From Paragonimus skrjabini miyazakii (taxonomy: Eukaryota > Platyhelminthes > Trematoda > Plagiorchiida > Troglotrematidae): 64,000 bases of DNA. A program made the translations under genes and the position numbers. This document shows, in pieces, positions 13,835-24,319 of this stretch (position 1 is the first letter of the stretch; the number at the start of each line of letters is the position of its first letter). The notes under the pieces are model-generated. The model was not told where the DNA came from and did not search any database. It saw only the letters and a program-made list of their open reading frames with translations. The stretch lies in assembly GCA_014338405.1 (NCBI GenBank), contig JTDE01000200.1, positions 186,001 to 250,000 of the forward strand, written 5' to 3'.

Positions 13835-16800
13835 GTAAGTTGCCTGTTTCATTTTATCGTTTGCACTGTCAAGATTACACTTGAATATCCCATCTTTAGG
13901 ATTTCTCCGTGCAAAAACAATGTAGTCCTTAATCTTAAATTATGAATAGTTCAACCGGTTTTAGTCCGTCAGACTGAACGTTTTGGCCCGTCCCCAAAAC
14001 AATCGACCGTTAGCAAACCAATTTGATAGAGTGTGCTCATTAGTCAGGGGGCTCGGTGTACTGTGCACAGCGAGTAGCTCGTGCGCACGTGCGTTTTCGT
14101 CTGCGTTAGCATGCAGCCTGTGTGCAATTCGGCGCCGCGATTCTCACGGTTAATGAATGGTCACTGACCAATACGGTGATATACGAGCCCACACGCAAAA
14201 GCGTCACCTCCCCCGTCTATCCAAACCATACAAGCACACCCATTGGAACAGAGTGTAGTTTTTCCCAGACTTTGAAGTCTGATTAGCAATGTTCGGGTAT
14301 GTCGCCAAAGCCGACAACGAGAGACCGAACTTCTCAAGCCAGCACAAGACCATATGAGAGGATTTTTGTTTGTCCAGGACCAACTGAAAGCGCGGTTGGT
14401 GACATGGTCGTGATTTACTTGGCTGTACCACCACTGAGTTCCGTCAGAAAATAATGCATAGAACTATTAAACTTCAACCAATTTAACTGCGTGTTCTACC
14501 ATGATCAAATCACCTAACCTCATTCACTGTACAACTTCAATCTGTTTTCATTCCGCTAAAAGAAACGACGTACGATAGAAACCAAACCCCCACCGGAAAA
14601 CGATCCGGTGAATGACAGTCAAGAAGGGTTACTCGGCGAACCGAGCGTGCCACGCAGACTGAACAGTGCTGGGTTGGGAAGAACTAGTTCCGGAACCGCG
14701 GCCATCAAAGCAGCATGGAATCATAATACGGACAAAACACGTATATCTCCTGAACAACTCACGCGACATTTGGCCTACTTTGTCGTGAAAGACCTGCAGC
14801 CACCGGAACTGGTGGAAGGCGAAGGCTTTCGTGTGAGTTAGAAATTTATTTTGATGGTCCTCATTTATTATCCCGTTCTTTACAATCGCCCAGAAAGTAA
14901 GTATAGCTGTTGTCTTGACGACCGTGTATACATGAGAGTTACACGCAGAGTCCATGAAACATTTTACGTGTCCCTCAAAAATAATGCACAAGTTTAACCT
15001 CTTTGTGCTCTGATTCCATTTTCAAGTGTAGGGGTGATCATCCACTATTAAAGGCAAAGGAAACTGCGTCATTAGTGTAATCATCCTCTCTACCCTAACA
15101 ATCTAGACAAGTCACTCTGCCCACAAGTTATTTTGCCCAGTTCACGCGCGTACATCTTTTGTGAGACTGCCATGGATTATCCTAGTCGATAGTGGAACCA
15201 AAAAGTCCTGCTCCCATATTGTGTGATATACTTGGAAACGCAAACCTGAGTCTTTCATAAACATTCAAAAATATGGCCTAGCTCTGTTGTTCCTGCATAC
15301 TCATGCAAACACCATATTTCGCTACACGGTCTGAAGGCCGTTTATGCGTTTATGCACACGGAAGGATGACAGGGAGCTAAGTGTACGGCCTAACGAGTGA
15401 CGAACGGATTTAATGGGGAGAAAACAAACTCCATTCTCACTATACTAAGCAGTAGTTCGAAAAACGGGGAGGGGGGGAAATAGTGATGATAACCTGTGCA
15501 AACTAGACCTTTCGTTATAATATCGAAGCTTCGAAAAAATAGACGCTATAATTTTCAACAGAACACAATACTGATGAGTAGTAGGGGATTTTGATTTTCA
15601 TGCAGATTGAACATGTCCCACAACTGATCACAGCTGTCGCATTCCCATAGACTATCCAGTCGGCCCCTTTCGAACAGAGGAAGCACTAGACTCGAGTTTC
15701 GCTCTCATTAGAGCTCGTCAGTAGTGCATATCATCGCCACTGCCGGGACTTGAACCACGGCCACGCTGTTCATGNNNNNNNNNNNNNNNNNNNNNNNNNN
15801 NNNNNNNNNNNNNNNNNNNNNNNNNNNNNNNNNNNNNNNNNNNNNNNNNNNNNNNNNNNNNNNNNNNNNNNNNNNNNNNNNNNNNNNNNNNNNNNNNNNN
15901 NNNNNNNNNNNNNNNNNNNNNNNNNNNNNNNNNNNNNNNNNNNNNNNNNNNNNNNNNNNNNNNNNNNNNNNNNNNNNNNNNNNNNNNNNNNNNNNNNNNN
16001 NNNNNNNNNNNNNNNNNNNNNNNNNNNNNNNNNNNNNNNNNNNNNNNNNNNNNNNNNNNNNNNNNNNNNNNNNNNNNNNNNNNNNNNNNNNNNNNNNNNN
16101 NNNNNNNNNNNNNNNNNNNNNNNNNNNNNNNNNNNNNNNNNNNNNNNNNNNNNNNNNNNNNNNNNNNNNNNNNNNNNNNNNNNNNNNNNNNNNNNNNNNN
16201 NNNNNNNNNNNNNNNNNNNNNNNNNNNNNNNNNNNNNNNNNNNNNNNNNNNNNNNNNNNNNNNNNNNNNNNNNNNNNNNNNNNNNNNNNNNNNNNNNNNN
16301 NNNNNNNNNNNNNNNNNNNNNNNNNNNNNNNNNNNNNNNNNNNNNNNNNNNNNNNNNNNNNNNNNNNNNNNNNNNNNNNNNNNNNNNNNNNNNNNNNNNN
16401 NNNNNNNNNNNNNNNNNNNNNNNNNNNNNNNNNNNNNNNNNNNNNNNNNNNNNNNNNNNNNNNNNNNNNNNNNNNNNNNTCCTAGTGGTTTCCGTTTAGC
16501 AGGTGTGGTGAACATGAGAATAGTACCACTGTGAAGCGAAAAACATCGGATGTGTCATTATAACAATAGGCTGTATGATTACAGTTATAATATAAATTGA
16601 GGGTACCAATATGCATATGTCGCATAAGAACAGAAAAACAAACTACATATAGGTTGTATCAGCCAATTATGGTGACCAGTGGATTGACACCGCTCTAAAT
16701 TTATTTATCATCCACAGTTGTGTGTGTATGTGGCCTATTTCAGTTATTATCATCCACTATCGGCACAACTCTAGCCTCGACATCACAAAATCCATTCGGC

Positions 16801-19800
16801 GGAAGTACTCGAACCCTCGTGACAGATAAGCACTTCAGCGTTTGTGTTTACATTCGCAGCTGCCGTCAAACCCTGATATGTTAGTCATAAATCTTTTACT
16901 TTCATAACGCTCTGACCCGCATTAGAGCTCCACATGTTTCCACGGGCTTCGGTGAACAGTTGCTGGGCCGTGCTCCTATTGCACATACGTACAAGCTATT
17001 GACCGAGTGTCCCCAACTTGTCACAGTACCGTTCCGTTTCTTCTTCTTGTGCTCCGTCGTTGTTCTGCTTTCGACCTGATTTGAGCGTGCACATAAACAC
17101 GTTCACCACACACACACACACAACATATAGATCCACCTGAGATAAGCTTCGAGAACTAACCGTGTCACCACGCCAGTCATACTCGCCACTACTATAACGG
17201 TGTCGACAGGTCGGAGTAGGTGAGCAGACCTAGAGCTCGGTCGGTTGTCGGGCCTGTGCGCCGAGTGATCAGAGCGGACTCGTCTTGTACGTACACTTAC
17301 ACACGTGCGGAAGCGCGAGCGTGTGTACCGTGAACGCAGGTCTCCAGCGAAAGTTATGCGGGTCTCAATAATGTGTGTGTGTACGCAGCGCATATACCGG
17401 CCGGTCACCTGTCTACGTTGTCATCACGATTAGGCGCAGAAAATCAGCAACTTGACGGTCCACATGGGGGTTGTTGGCAGACGGAGGACGAAGGAGCTTT
17501 TGATGGGGTTGTAAGGGTTACGATTCACCACTACGAGAACAACTGCTTGTGTGTGTGCGTGTGTGTGTGTGGTTATGCGCGCAAATATGATTGCCTTGGC
17601 AGCACGTGTCACCAATTGAACTGTCAACCTACTCAGTGTACGATGCTCAAACGGTTACGATCCGTAAATGTAGTAACCTATATCCTCAGATTGGGGCATA
17701 CATTATCGAGCACTAAAAGTTTACCCAACCGATTTAGCTTCGGATTGATGTTACCACACTTTTCTCTATTGTTTAGAGTTTAATGGCTTCACTCATTGAA
17801 CAAGAAACCCCGACAACCGAACAGTTACGGGAAACTCTCTCGACGAAAATCGTAAAGGAGGTGCGAACTGAGTTGAACAGCAAATTGCACACTATTTTCG
17901 AAGCGCAGTCAACAAGCAACGGGGAATCCGCTACAGACCGTACAGGCTCCGCATCGTTAACTTTTTCAGTGGAACTATGGCCTGTAAGAAAAGTGATCCC
18001 AACGAATGACATCGGCATCCCAGCTTCTCTCCCTGATGGTCCACATACATTCTTCGCCAATTTTGCCATCCACTGCTCCTCCATTCGAATACCCCAGTTG
18101 CAAAGTTATTTATATGACTGTATCGAGGTGAGTGTTCAGTTTGTAACGTGCAGATTTGAGTTAGCGAGCCTGTAATATCGTAACGATTAGAACATCATAA
18201 ATTAACCGACTCATTTACTATTTCGGAATGCATATGCTGCAGAATGGAGATCATGATACAAATGTTTGACCTTTTCTGATACACACACGCATACATACAA
18301 TCACACACGCGTGGTTTAACCGATTTAATCCTATTGGTTCCATGCCTCGTCAAACTGAAAACGATTAGAATGGAAATTAATCGCGGATGCCAAAGTGGAT
18401 GGATGCAAGTTTGACATAACCAATTAAAGTTTATTCAAACGAATCATGGTAAAATCCTAATTGTCAAAATAGGTGATCCTGCTTAGATGTTGATATCATC
18501 TGTCAAATTCGATCACGCAGTACGTTTACAGTTGTGGCGCGGGTCGCAATTAGAAGTTATCCCTAGCTTTGTGGGGAAAAAACATCATACGAATTACAGT
18601 AGGAAACGTTGGGGCATGAAAGCAATCGTGTATGTCTGGCAGCCGATGCGGAAACTCACTGAGGTGCATCCGTCAGAGCGTACCTTGTGATATTGTCCAG
18701 TTACATATCTTAAACTATCCATGACAGTTGTTTTTCTCAGACAACAACTCAACTAATCTAGGAGTGTCAAAAACAACACATTTGGTCCCGTTAAGTTCTA
18801 ACATTGAGTATCCGATTCTGTAGGTTTAGCTCACTATCTCCGCACATGCAGAACCGTGGTAGGCTAATTGTTTACTGGCCATGCTTATCTTAGTACGTCG
18901 ATCTGGCAGTCACATGTAAGAGAACTGTTGATGTTCACGAATACGGTCTATGCTCCGTTTTCAACTGTTTTCATTCGTCAGTATTGTTAATGTAAACCTC
19001 TGTTTGCTGGGTCGATTCGAACAGAAACGACTTGATTTGAGTGGTACTTTAGCCTTAAATAAAACGGTGAATGTGTTCATCGAAATAACTAACAGAAATC
19101 TCGGTTCCACATAACTTTATTAGGACAGAAGGAAGATATGTTGCATGATATTTCTACATTTCGTCTACTCTCAGCAGTCACAGACAGAAATTAACGAAAC
19201 CCCATAGCGCGATGAATAAGTACAATGAACCAGGTCAGGAGACACAAAAGAGGGGGTTTTATCCCTGCAATTCGAAGATCATCTAGCAAATTATATCAAA
19301 CACAAATTGAACTCTGTCCTACATCGTGCTTATGCGGTTGCTCAGTTGCGTTTGATTCAAACCACCAAAGAACCAGTTCTACACATTGGTGAACGTAATT
19401 TGTCTAACTGTTCTGTTTCTCATCTTGTCCACCAGTTCACTTGCAGTTACAGTGACGTTTGCACAATCAGAACAGACTGCAAACTATCTCAGCAAGTAAC
19501 AGAATACGCCCACAAATGGTTAAAACAACTGATGACACAACAGTCCCAAGCCGGTAAATCCATTTCTCAAAATCCCGCGTCATCAATTGCTAGATACCTC
19601 ATGACAACAAATCACTAAACTGACTCACTTAACTCATTCAAGCTATCGTTACACAATCAGTACTCGAAGCTACTGACATTAAGGGAAGCTATGTTGCTCA
19701 CAGCTCGTCAACCGGCTTTGTGTACACAAAAGTGTTTGAAAACCTCCGTCGATTTGCCGTGGTGTTGATGATATAATATTTGGCGTGAATATCTGTGTAT

Positions 19801-22800
19801 GGATACGCCCTGTATGTCTACTTTTTCGTCGTATATAACTGCATGTTTTACACTTGTGACTGCTGAGAGTAGACGAAATGTGGGATTAAGTTGCAGCATA
19901 TCTTCTTTCCGCCCTGATGAACGCTCGAGTTTTCTCCACATGAAGAAGACTATACAAATTTTTAGTCCGCCTGTTCAGACCAAAGTATACAAATCGACCA
20001 TTTGCGTTTTGTACAATAGTAAACTCAACCTGTTGTCTACTTTTCTTATGAAGCTTACCACGATGGACTGCTTGAAGCAAACTCTACAGCGCTGTCGATC
20101 ACGGTTCACAAGATTGCCATCGTCCGTTATTTCAAGCATACCATCAACAAACGAACTGGAGTCTCAGTTGGGCAGCTCTAGTTGGCCGTGTCCAGTAGTG
20201 ACAAACGAAGTCCAAACGGTGTCCCGCATGCTTATGAACCAGGATGAGGGTCGGGAAGATACGACAACTGAATATCTGGTCATTCCCTGTCTGGTATCTG
20301 CGCTGACCAGAGCCGTGATTGTGAGTTGGCGTGCTACTTAACCGTATAATCGTATACCGAATGCCGAGTTATTCACACTGTTACAAAACTAAGTAAATCG
20401 GGTAAACTGATGTTTACAGTGCTATAAATTTTCACGGTCTTCCTATTCATAAGTGACCTCAGAAGGGCTTGCCCTATCGTTCGGTCAGTCATTTGAAGTG
20501 CGATCATTGTTAGTTTATGTATTGTTTCTTTTACATGAGTCCATTCAAGACCATACATTAGTATTCCCACCTTCTGGTATACGTCAACAGATTTCTGGTT
20601 GGTTGACACTTGAACAATAGATCTTTTGTCCAAAATCCTACTCGCTAGTATTACGTGACCGTGTGGGCTAGAATGCTATTTAAATCGGTTATTCTATACG
20701 CCTTTTATCAGACAGTCAAGATGAAGATATATAAAAGCAATTCTAGTAACTGCAACAGTAACTTCCCAGTTATTCTATTAAAAAATTAAGCCTCATAAAC
20801 TGTGTTAATAGTTGTGTACTAACATACGTTTGTCTGCTAATTGTGTTTGGCTGTTACAATCTAAACAGAAAATGATAGATTACTCTCGATTCGTTACCCT
20901 AATCTGTGAATAATACTTGTGGAACTAATTATATCTACTTATCTCTTACAATACTATTATTTGTGTGTTATCAGGCTGGTTTACAACTTCCTTGCGTTCA
21001 AACACTTTTGGATCGTGGAAATCAGGCCATAAAGTCTGTTGAACAAGAAACAGACAATAAGACTGAAGTGAAAAATTTGTCTTTACAACCAAATTCATTG
21101 CAAGAAGCTCAAATAGCATCACCCAAATGTGTTGTACACATGGAAAACGTGAAATATTCCGAGGAAAGTAACTATGAAGCAGCTATTGCTGCCTGTCCTT
21201 GTGAATCCTGGTCCGAAGCATTCAGTCTGTTAAAAATCACAAGTATACGAACTCCAGATTCATCACTGTCAGAGAAAGACATTCAACTTTTTAAGAGTCT
21301 GCAAACTGTTTTGGAAGTAAGTGTTCTACAATAATGTGTTCCCTGTTATATTCTGTTATATAATAGCATATGATGCAATGGAAATGATTTATTAGGCCAG
21401 CACTGGAATTCTGGTGGTCCAGTCTAGTTGTCAGTTAGTGGATTCATTAAATTAAAAATTCCCATTTTCTGCCAAGAATCAAGTCAACGACATAAGAGAG
21501 AAAATATACACAATCATTCCAGCTGAGAACGAAATGAGTTCCATACTAAACTGCCTGTCGAAGTGGAGCATACTATGATCAAATTGGTTGTTATTTAAAC
21601 CTAAATGAGAGACATTTGTTCGAATTCCGGTCGCAAACTTACAATGTTGTTCTACAGGCTGGATATAACACAAGTGGACTAATGACATTATTAATACTGC
21701 TATAAAGTGGTTAAAACTAAATAAATCAATATCCATTTGTAAAACAATGATAAACCAGGTAATTCATAGGTATACAGTATAGTGGTATGCATTATCGTGG
21801 ACTGTTCTAGCGTAACTAGACTTTCGCTGTAAATGCTCTACTACAACGATACACAGAGATTAAATTCAGACTTAACGTTCAGTGTTGTCTAATTAAGTAC
21901 GACTTAATACATGTCGTTGCTTGCCTAAAAATAACTTTCTTTTATGTAAGTAAGACTCGTGATTAATTTACACAAACTGCTGTTTATTTTCAACGTAATC
22001 TTTAGTAAGTCGTATTTGTACCTGGAGATTCTATTTCCAAGACCACCAGCGTGTGATCTCAGATACGAATTGTTACCCTCAATTTTGGAATGTTTTAGCC
22101 TCGAAGTCTTCACACCTCTCTTCGTTTATACTAATGTAAATCAGCTTTTTCATGTACAAGTGTTTGACTCCATTCAATCTGTCCATGAGGAAGTGGTATT
22201 GAGTTTCTCCATGTATCTTGTTTGAGCGTGAGCAAAGTATAATATGGCGCCAGAAACACAAATGATCTCACACCATTTATGTGATTCGTCCGAGTTTGTG
22301 ACTCAGGTAGACATAGCATAGAAGCTCAAGTTCAAATCCCAAAAGCGGTTCGATTAGTTTTAGATTTTCGGTGTAAATGACCAGTCACTATCATAATGAA
22401 AGCTTCGTAAAGCGAGGTAATAAGCACGTTCAACGACAAAATAAGATATTATTGAAACCCTGTTGAGTATTTTTAATTGTTATCGCAATATCAACTCCAT
22501 GAGATATGCAACCACAATCATAGTTCAGCTTCCAATAATGAATTTTTTTTCAATTGTTTTGCAGACTACTAACCAAACTGTTGAACTTATTCATCGCAAT
22601 GACCTCATTCTTACGGCGTCTATGATTGAACCGATTTTACAAAATTTAAGTCAAACCCATCTTGCACCACTCACTAATACAATGGATACCAGTATGGAGT
22701 CGAACACTCAAGTAGAAAGTAATATGACCAGAGAAGCTCCTGATCAAGCCGATGTTGTTGAAGCGTTCAAGGCGGTTATTTTAAAGCATTTGACCATTTC

Positions 22801-24319
22801 TTATCCGGAATCTGGTGCCATGCGTGACACGCTCCAGTTGGCCAGTCTGCTGGATCCCCGTTTCAAAAAACATGTGCAAGAACACAAGCCAGCAACTGTT
22901 AAATTGTTAAAATCCAAGGTTGGTGCAATTTTTTTCGGTCAGTATCGTTTTTTTTCCTATGGGCGTTTGCTGGCATAATTAGAACCACGCAGAACCGTAC
23001 AGCTATGGTTTACTGACGAGTAGTCAAGGCGTTAGCTGATTTCAAGCTGAACATCACTCACATTTGATCACAATCCTCGCATTCGGATAAATTGTCCAAC
23101 CAACCTCTTTAAAAAAACACTGGACTCGAGTTTCGTTCTCGTTAGTGCTCGTCAGTAGTGCATACATTTGTCATGGCCGGGACTAGAACTGTGACCAAGC
23201 TTTCATGAGGCAACCATGTTGGTCAACGTGCCATTCATCCCATATTAGGCACGACCGAGTTATCGCATCTGGACACTCAACGACTTTCGCTTGTGAGTGA
23301 CGGTCAGGTTGCTCGATCGGAGAGACAGTTAATGTGTGTTAACTCCAATCGATAACCCCGCGATTAGGACTTCCAAGACAGTTCGAAATCTTTGATCTCG
23401 TTAGACCTGCCAAGCAGGTGATTCGGTTATTTTCAGGTTTAACGTCACGTACATTTGATCACAGCTTTCGCTGTGGTTTAGTAGATTTCAACAGAACGCA
23501 AATGAATTTATTTCACAAGTCTGAGTCTTCTCTTCTTTAACATGAATAATGGACGAAGTTCACAGTTTACATCAAAGTGCACTTTATTCTTCCGCTGTGG
23601 AAGTTACAGACACACTCACGTTAGAAACAGCCTCACAATGACGGAAAATGTTCGTTTCTTAAGAAACTTTGTTTGATCAAGATAATCGACCGTCAGTTTT
23701 TGGCTGTTCACACTACTTGCTGACGATTGCACGGAAATTATCATTCGCATGCTATTGTATTTTTTTCTCTTACTAAACTTTTCAGGTTGAAACACTGCGC
23801 TTGCCATCGGACGATGCATCTCGCGGTGGTTCCATCAACCTCACTACTAGCTGCTCCTCCTCCTCCTCTTTCTCAGAATCAAGCGCTTCATGGTTAAACA
23901 AATCCAAATCATCGGCAGATACTGTCGGATTGCAAAATGTGTTCGGCTTGCAGTGCTTCCCACGCACTTCGTTATCCGAAGTGGATCGTTACCTTCGTGA
24001 AGAACCAATCGGATTGGAAGAAGATCCACTGATCTGGTGGGCAGAAAAGTCAAGTAGCTATCCACGTGTGGCTCTGCTGGCGACACATTATCTGGCAATT
24101 CCGTTAACATGTTTTGTTACTGGCAGGCTTCAATCCACGTGCGTTTTGGAATCATATGACAAGAATCCCGTATGTACTCCGATCACTGTCCATGATGGGC
24201 TTGGTTTGCCAAACATAGTGGATCCTCTAGGCCGAGATCGGGGCAGATTACGTGGAGCAGATCAAGCAATGTATAACTTTTTGTGGCACAACTGGAGGAT
24301 GGAAAACAATCTTGAGTAG
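12128..24319 (+). CDS. Domesticated hAT-transposase-derived (ZBED-like) gene, seven visible exons
   Basis: Exons 12128-13834, 14563-14832, 17777-18127, 20054-20320, 20975-21316, 22565-22918 and 23786-24319 join in one frame to about 1274 codons, with GT-AG splice sites and every intron in phase 0. Residues 1-553 are disordered; KRKRARP (554-560) plus KRR (570-572) form a likely bipartite nuclear signal. From ~609 the protein follows the hAT order: VEGEGFR helix, core, LQRCRS, LLDPRF and a dimerisation domain. The first catalytic Asp site (LTTDLW in active relatives) reads LTFSVELW, and only ~32 residues separate it from the following Cys block, far fewer than in active hATs. No BED finger or terminal inverted repeats were seen. 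Inference: a host nuclear protein, transposition-dead. First in-frame ATG is 12176; an upstream exon is likely. Confidence 0.85.
13835..14562 (+). other. Intron 1 of the hAT-derived gene
   Basis: GTAAGT donor at 13835 and AAAAG acceptor at 14561-14562. A GC-richer patch lies around 14040-14140. No internal gene or repeat was recognised. Confidence 0.75.
14563..14832 (+). CDS. hAT-derived gene, exon 2: basic segment and start of the hAT region
   Basis: Ninety codons in phase 0, ending CGT|GTGAGT. It begins KRRTIETK, extending the basic cluster of exon 1 across the junction. Its second half (RISPEQLTRHLAYFV then PPELVEGEGFR) matches the conserved N-terminal helices of hAT transposases, where a VEGEGFRxL motif is typical. 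Confidence 0.85.
15570..15774 (-). repeat. Dispersed tRNA-like element, copy B (cut by gap)
   Basis: It is closely similar to copy A over about 175 bp, from the GATTGAACAT block to the CCACGCTGTTCATG block, and then runs into the N gap. Its outer end (15570-15590) is the exact reverse complement of 7460-7480 at the opposite end of copy A, which suggests the family has inverted terminal sequences. It lies antisense in intron 2 of the hAT-derived gene. Confidence 0.75.
15775..16479. other. Assembly gap (705 N)
   Basis: Sequence is unknown. The gap starts inside repeat copy B, so collapsed or unresolved repeats are the likely cause. Confidence 0.98.
17105..17122. repeat. (CA)n microsatellite
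   Basis: A short CA run in intron 2; a related GT-rich tract lies at about 17548-17572. Confidence 0.8.
17777..18127 (+). CDS. hAT-derived gene, exon 3: remnant of the catalytic core
   Basis: One hundred and seventeen codons in phase 0 between TTTAG and GAG|GTGAGT. It continues the GEGFR motif with SLMASL, as in hAT proteins. SLTFSVELW (719-727) sits where active enzymes carry an aLTTDLW motif, so the first catalytic Asp is absent. C759 in IHCSSIRIPQLQS aligns with the usual CxAHxLNL block, but only about 32 residues lie between, so the part with the second catalytic Asp appears to be deleted. Confidence 0.85.
18128..20053 (+). other. Intron 3 of the hAT-derived gene
   Basis: GTGAGT donor at 18128; acceptor TTTTCTTATGAAG at 20053, the weakest in the gene. 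It contains a sense-oriented Penelope-like remnant (about 19240-19764). A missing catalytic exon was looked for here and not found. Confidence 0.7.
19240..19764 (+). pseudogene. Penelope-like element endonuclease remnant, copy 1
   Basis: The frame holds the end of a Penelope-like polyprotein: ALHRAYA-like VLHRAYAVAQLRLIQTT, a decayed GIY-YIG region (HLVHQFTCSY, then CTIRTDC where YIGRT is expected), NPASSIARYLMTTNH, and the C-terminal pattern ALCTQK...DLPW. There is one in-frame stop at 19616-19618 (NH*TDSLNSFK). The reverse transcriptase part is missing. The GIY-YIG loss and stop make it inactive. It lies in the same orientation as, and inside intron 3 of, the hAT-derived gene. Confidence 0.7.
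20054..20320 (+). CDS. hAT-derived gene, exon 4: LQRCRS scaffold region
   Basis: Eighty-nine codons in phase 0, ending ATT|GTGAGT. LQRCRS (787-792) matches the block that follows the CxAHxLNL helix in ZBED/hAT proteins. The usual PTRWNS motif downstream is replaced (CPVVTNEVQTVSRML). The acceptor choice is set by frame and by similarity across the exon 3/4 join (LYDCIE then LTTMDCLKQTLQRCR). Confidence 0.8.
20321..20974 (+). other. Intron 4 of the hAT-derived gene
   Basis: GTGAGT donor and TTGTGTGTTATCAG acceptor. No repeat or gene was recognised inside. Confidence 0.75.
20975..21316 (+). CDS. hAT-derived gene, exon 5: helical scaffold
   Basis: One hundred and fourteen codons in phase 0, ending GAA|GTAAGT. 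The end of the exon (SLSEKDIQLFKSLQTVLE) matches the hAT segment with a LSxxEWxLLExLxxVLxPF pattern that precedes the C-terminal half. The middle is acidic and less conserved. Confidence 0.85.
21317..22564 (+). other. Intron 5 of the hAT-derived gene
   Basis: GTAAGT donor and TTTTTTTTCAATTGTTTTGCAG acceptor. A possible tRNA-like B box (GTTCAAATCCC at about 22331) is present without a matching A box. Nothing else was recognised. Confidence 0.75.
22565..22918 (+). CDS. hAT-derived gene, exon 6: LLDPRF block
   Basis: One hundred and eighteen codons in phase 0 with donor AAG|GTTGGT. Contains LILTASMIEPILQNL and the conserved hAT motif LASLLDPRFKKH (from residue 1071). It continues the helix started at the end of exon 5 (VLE then TTNQTVEL), supporting the join. 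Confidence 0.87.
22919..23785 (+). other. Intron 6 of the hAT-derived gene
   Basis: The donor GTTGGT is non-consensus at position 3 but gives an in-frame join; the acceptor is AAACTTTTCAG. Most of the intron is dispersed repeat copy C and a partial neighbour. Confidence 0.75.
23008..23400 (-). repeat. Dispersed tRNA-like element, copy C
   Basis: Diverged from copy A but collinear: ACTCGAGTTTCGTTCTCGTT, CAGTAGTGCAT, GCCGGGACTAGAAC, CATGAGGCAAC, TTAGGCACGACCGAGTTATC and GTTAACTCCAATCGATAACC all recur in order. The outer end TTTACTGACGAGTAG (23008-23022) matches the terminal motif of copy B. A further fragment of the same family (about 23425-23475) follows head-to-tail. Confidence 0.7.
23786..24319 (+). 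CDS. hAT-derived gene, last exon: C-terminal hAT dimerisation domain
   Basis: One hundred and seventy-seven codons plus TAG. A Ser-rich stretch is followed by VDRYLREEPIGLEEDPLIWW (WW at 1181-1182), SSSYPRVALLATHYLAIP (to 1203) and a weakly conserved tail where active enzymes have SERVFS (here VTGRLQS). This is the Dimer_Tnp_hAT pattern and is the strongest family signal in the window. In known hAT-derived host proteins this domain mediates homodimerisation. Confidence 0.9.
   Translation, partial: VETLRLPSDDASRGGSINLTTSCSSSSSFSESSASWLNKSKSSADTVGLQNVFGLQCFPRTSLSEVDRYLREEPIGLEEDPLIWWAEKSSSYPRVALLATHYLAIPLTCFVTGRLQSTCVLESYDKNPVCTPITVHDGLGLPNIVDPLGRDRGRLRGADQAMYNFLWHNWRMENNLE

Larger units (their letters stand above)
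14833..17776 (+). other. Intron 2 of the hAT-derived gene, with gap and repeat
   Basis: The donor is GTGAGT at 14833 and the acceptor TTGTTTAG at 17775-17776. The intron holds dispersed repeat copy B (15570-15774), a 705-base gap, a CA repeat (17105-17122) and a GC-richer block at about 17000-17370. Hidden exons inside the gap cannot be excluded, but the flanking exons already join in frame and in the expected hAT order. Confidence 0.75.

Noticed and set aside
16800..16860. B-box-like GGGTTCGAGTACTT on the minus strand
   Set aside because: No A box or acceptor-stem pairing at the right distance; not a tRNA gene.
22290..22350. B-box-like GTTCAAATCCC in intron 5
   Set aside because: No matching A box, and it does not align convincingly with the dispersed repeat copies.
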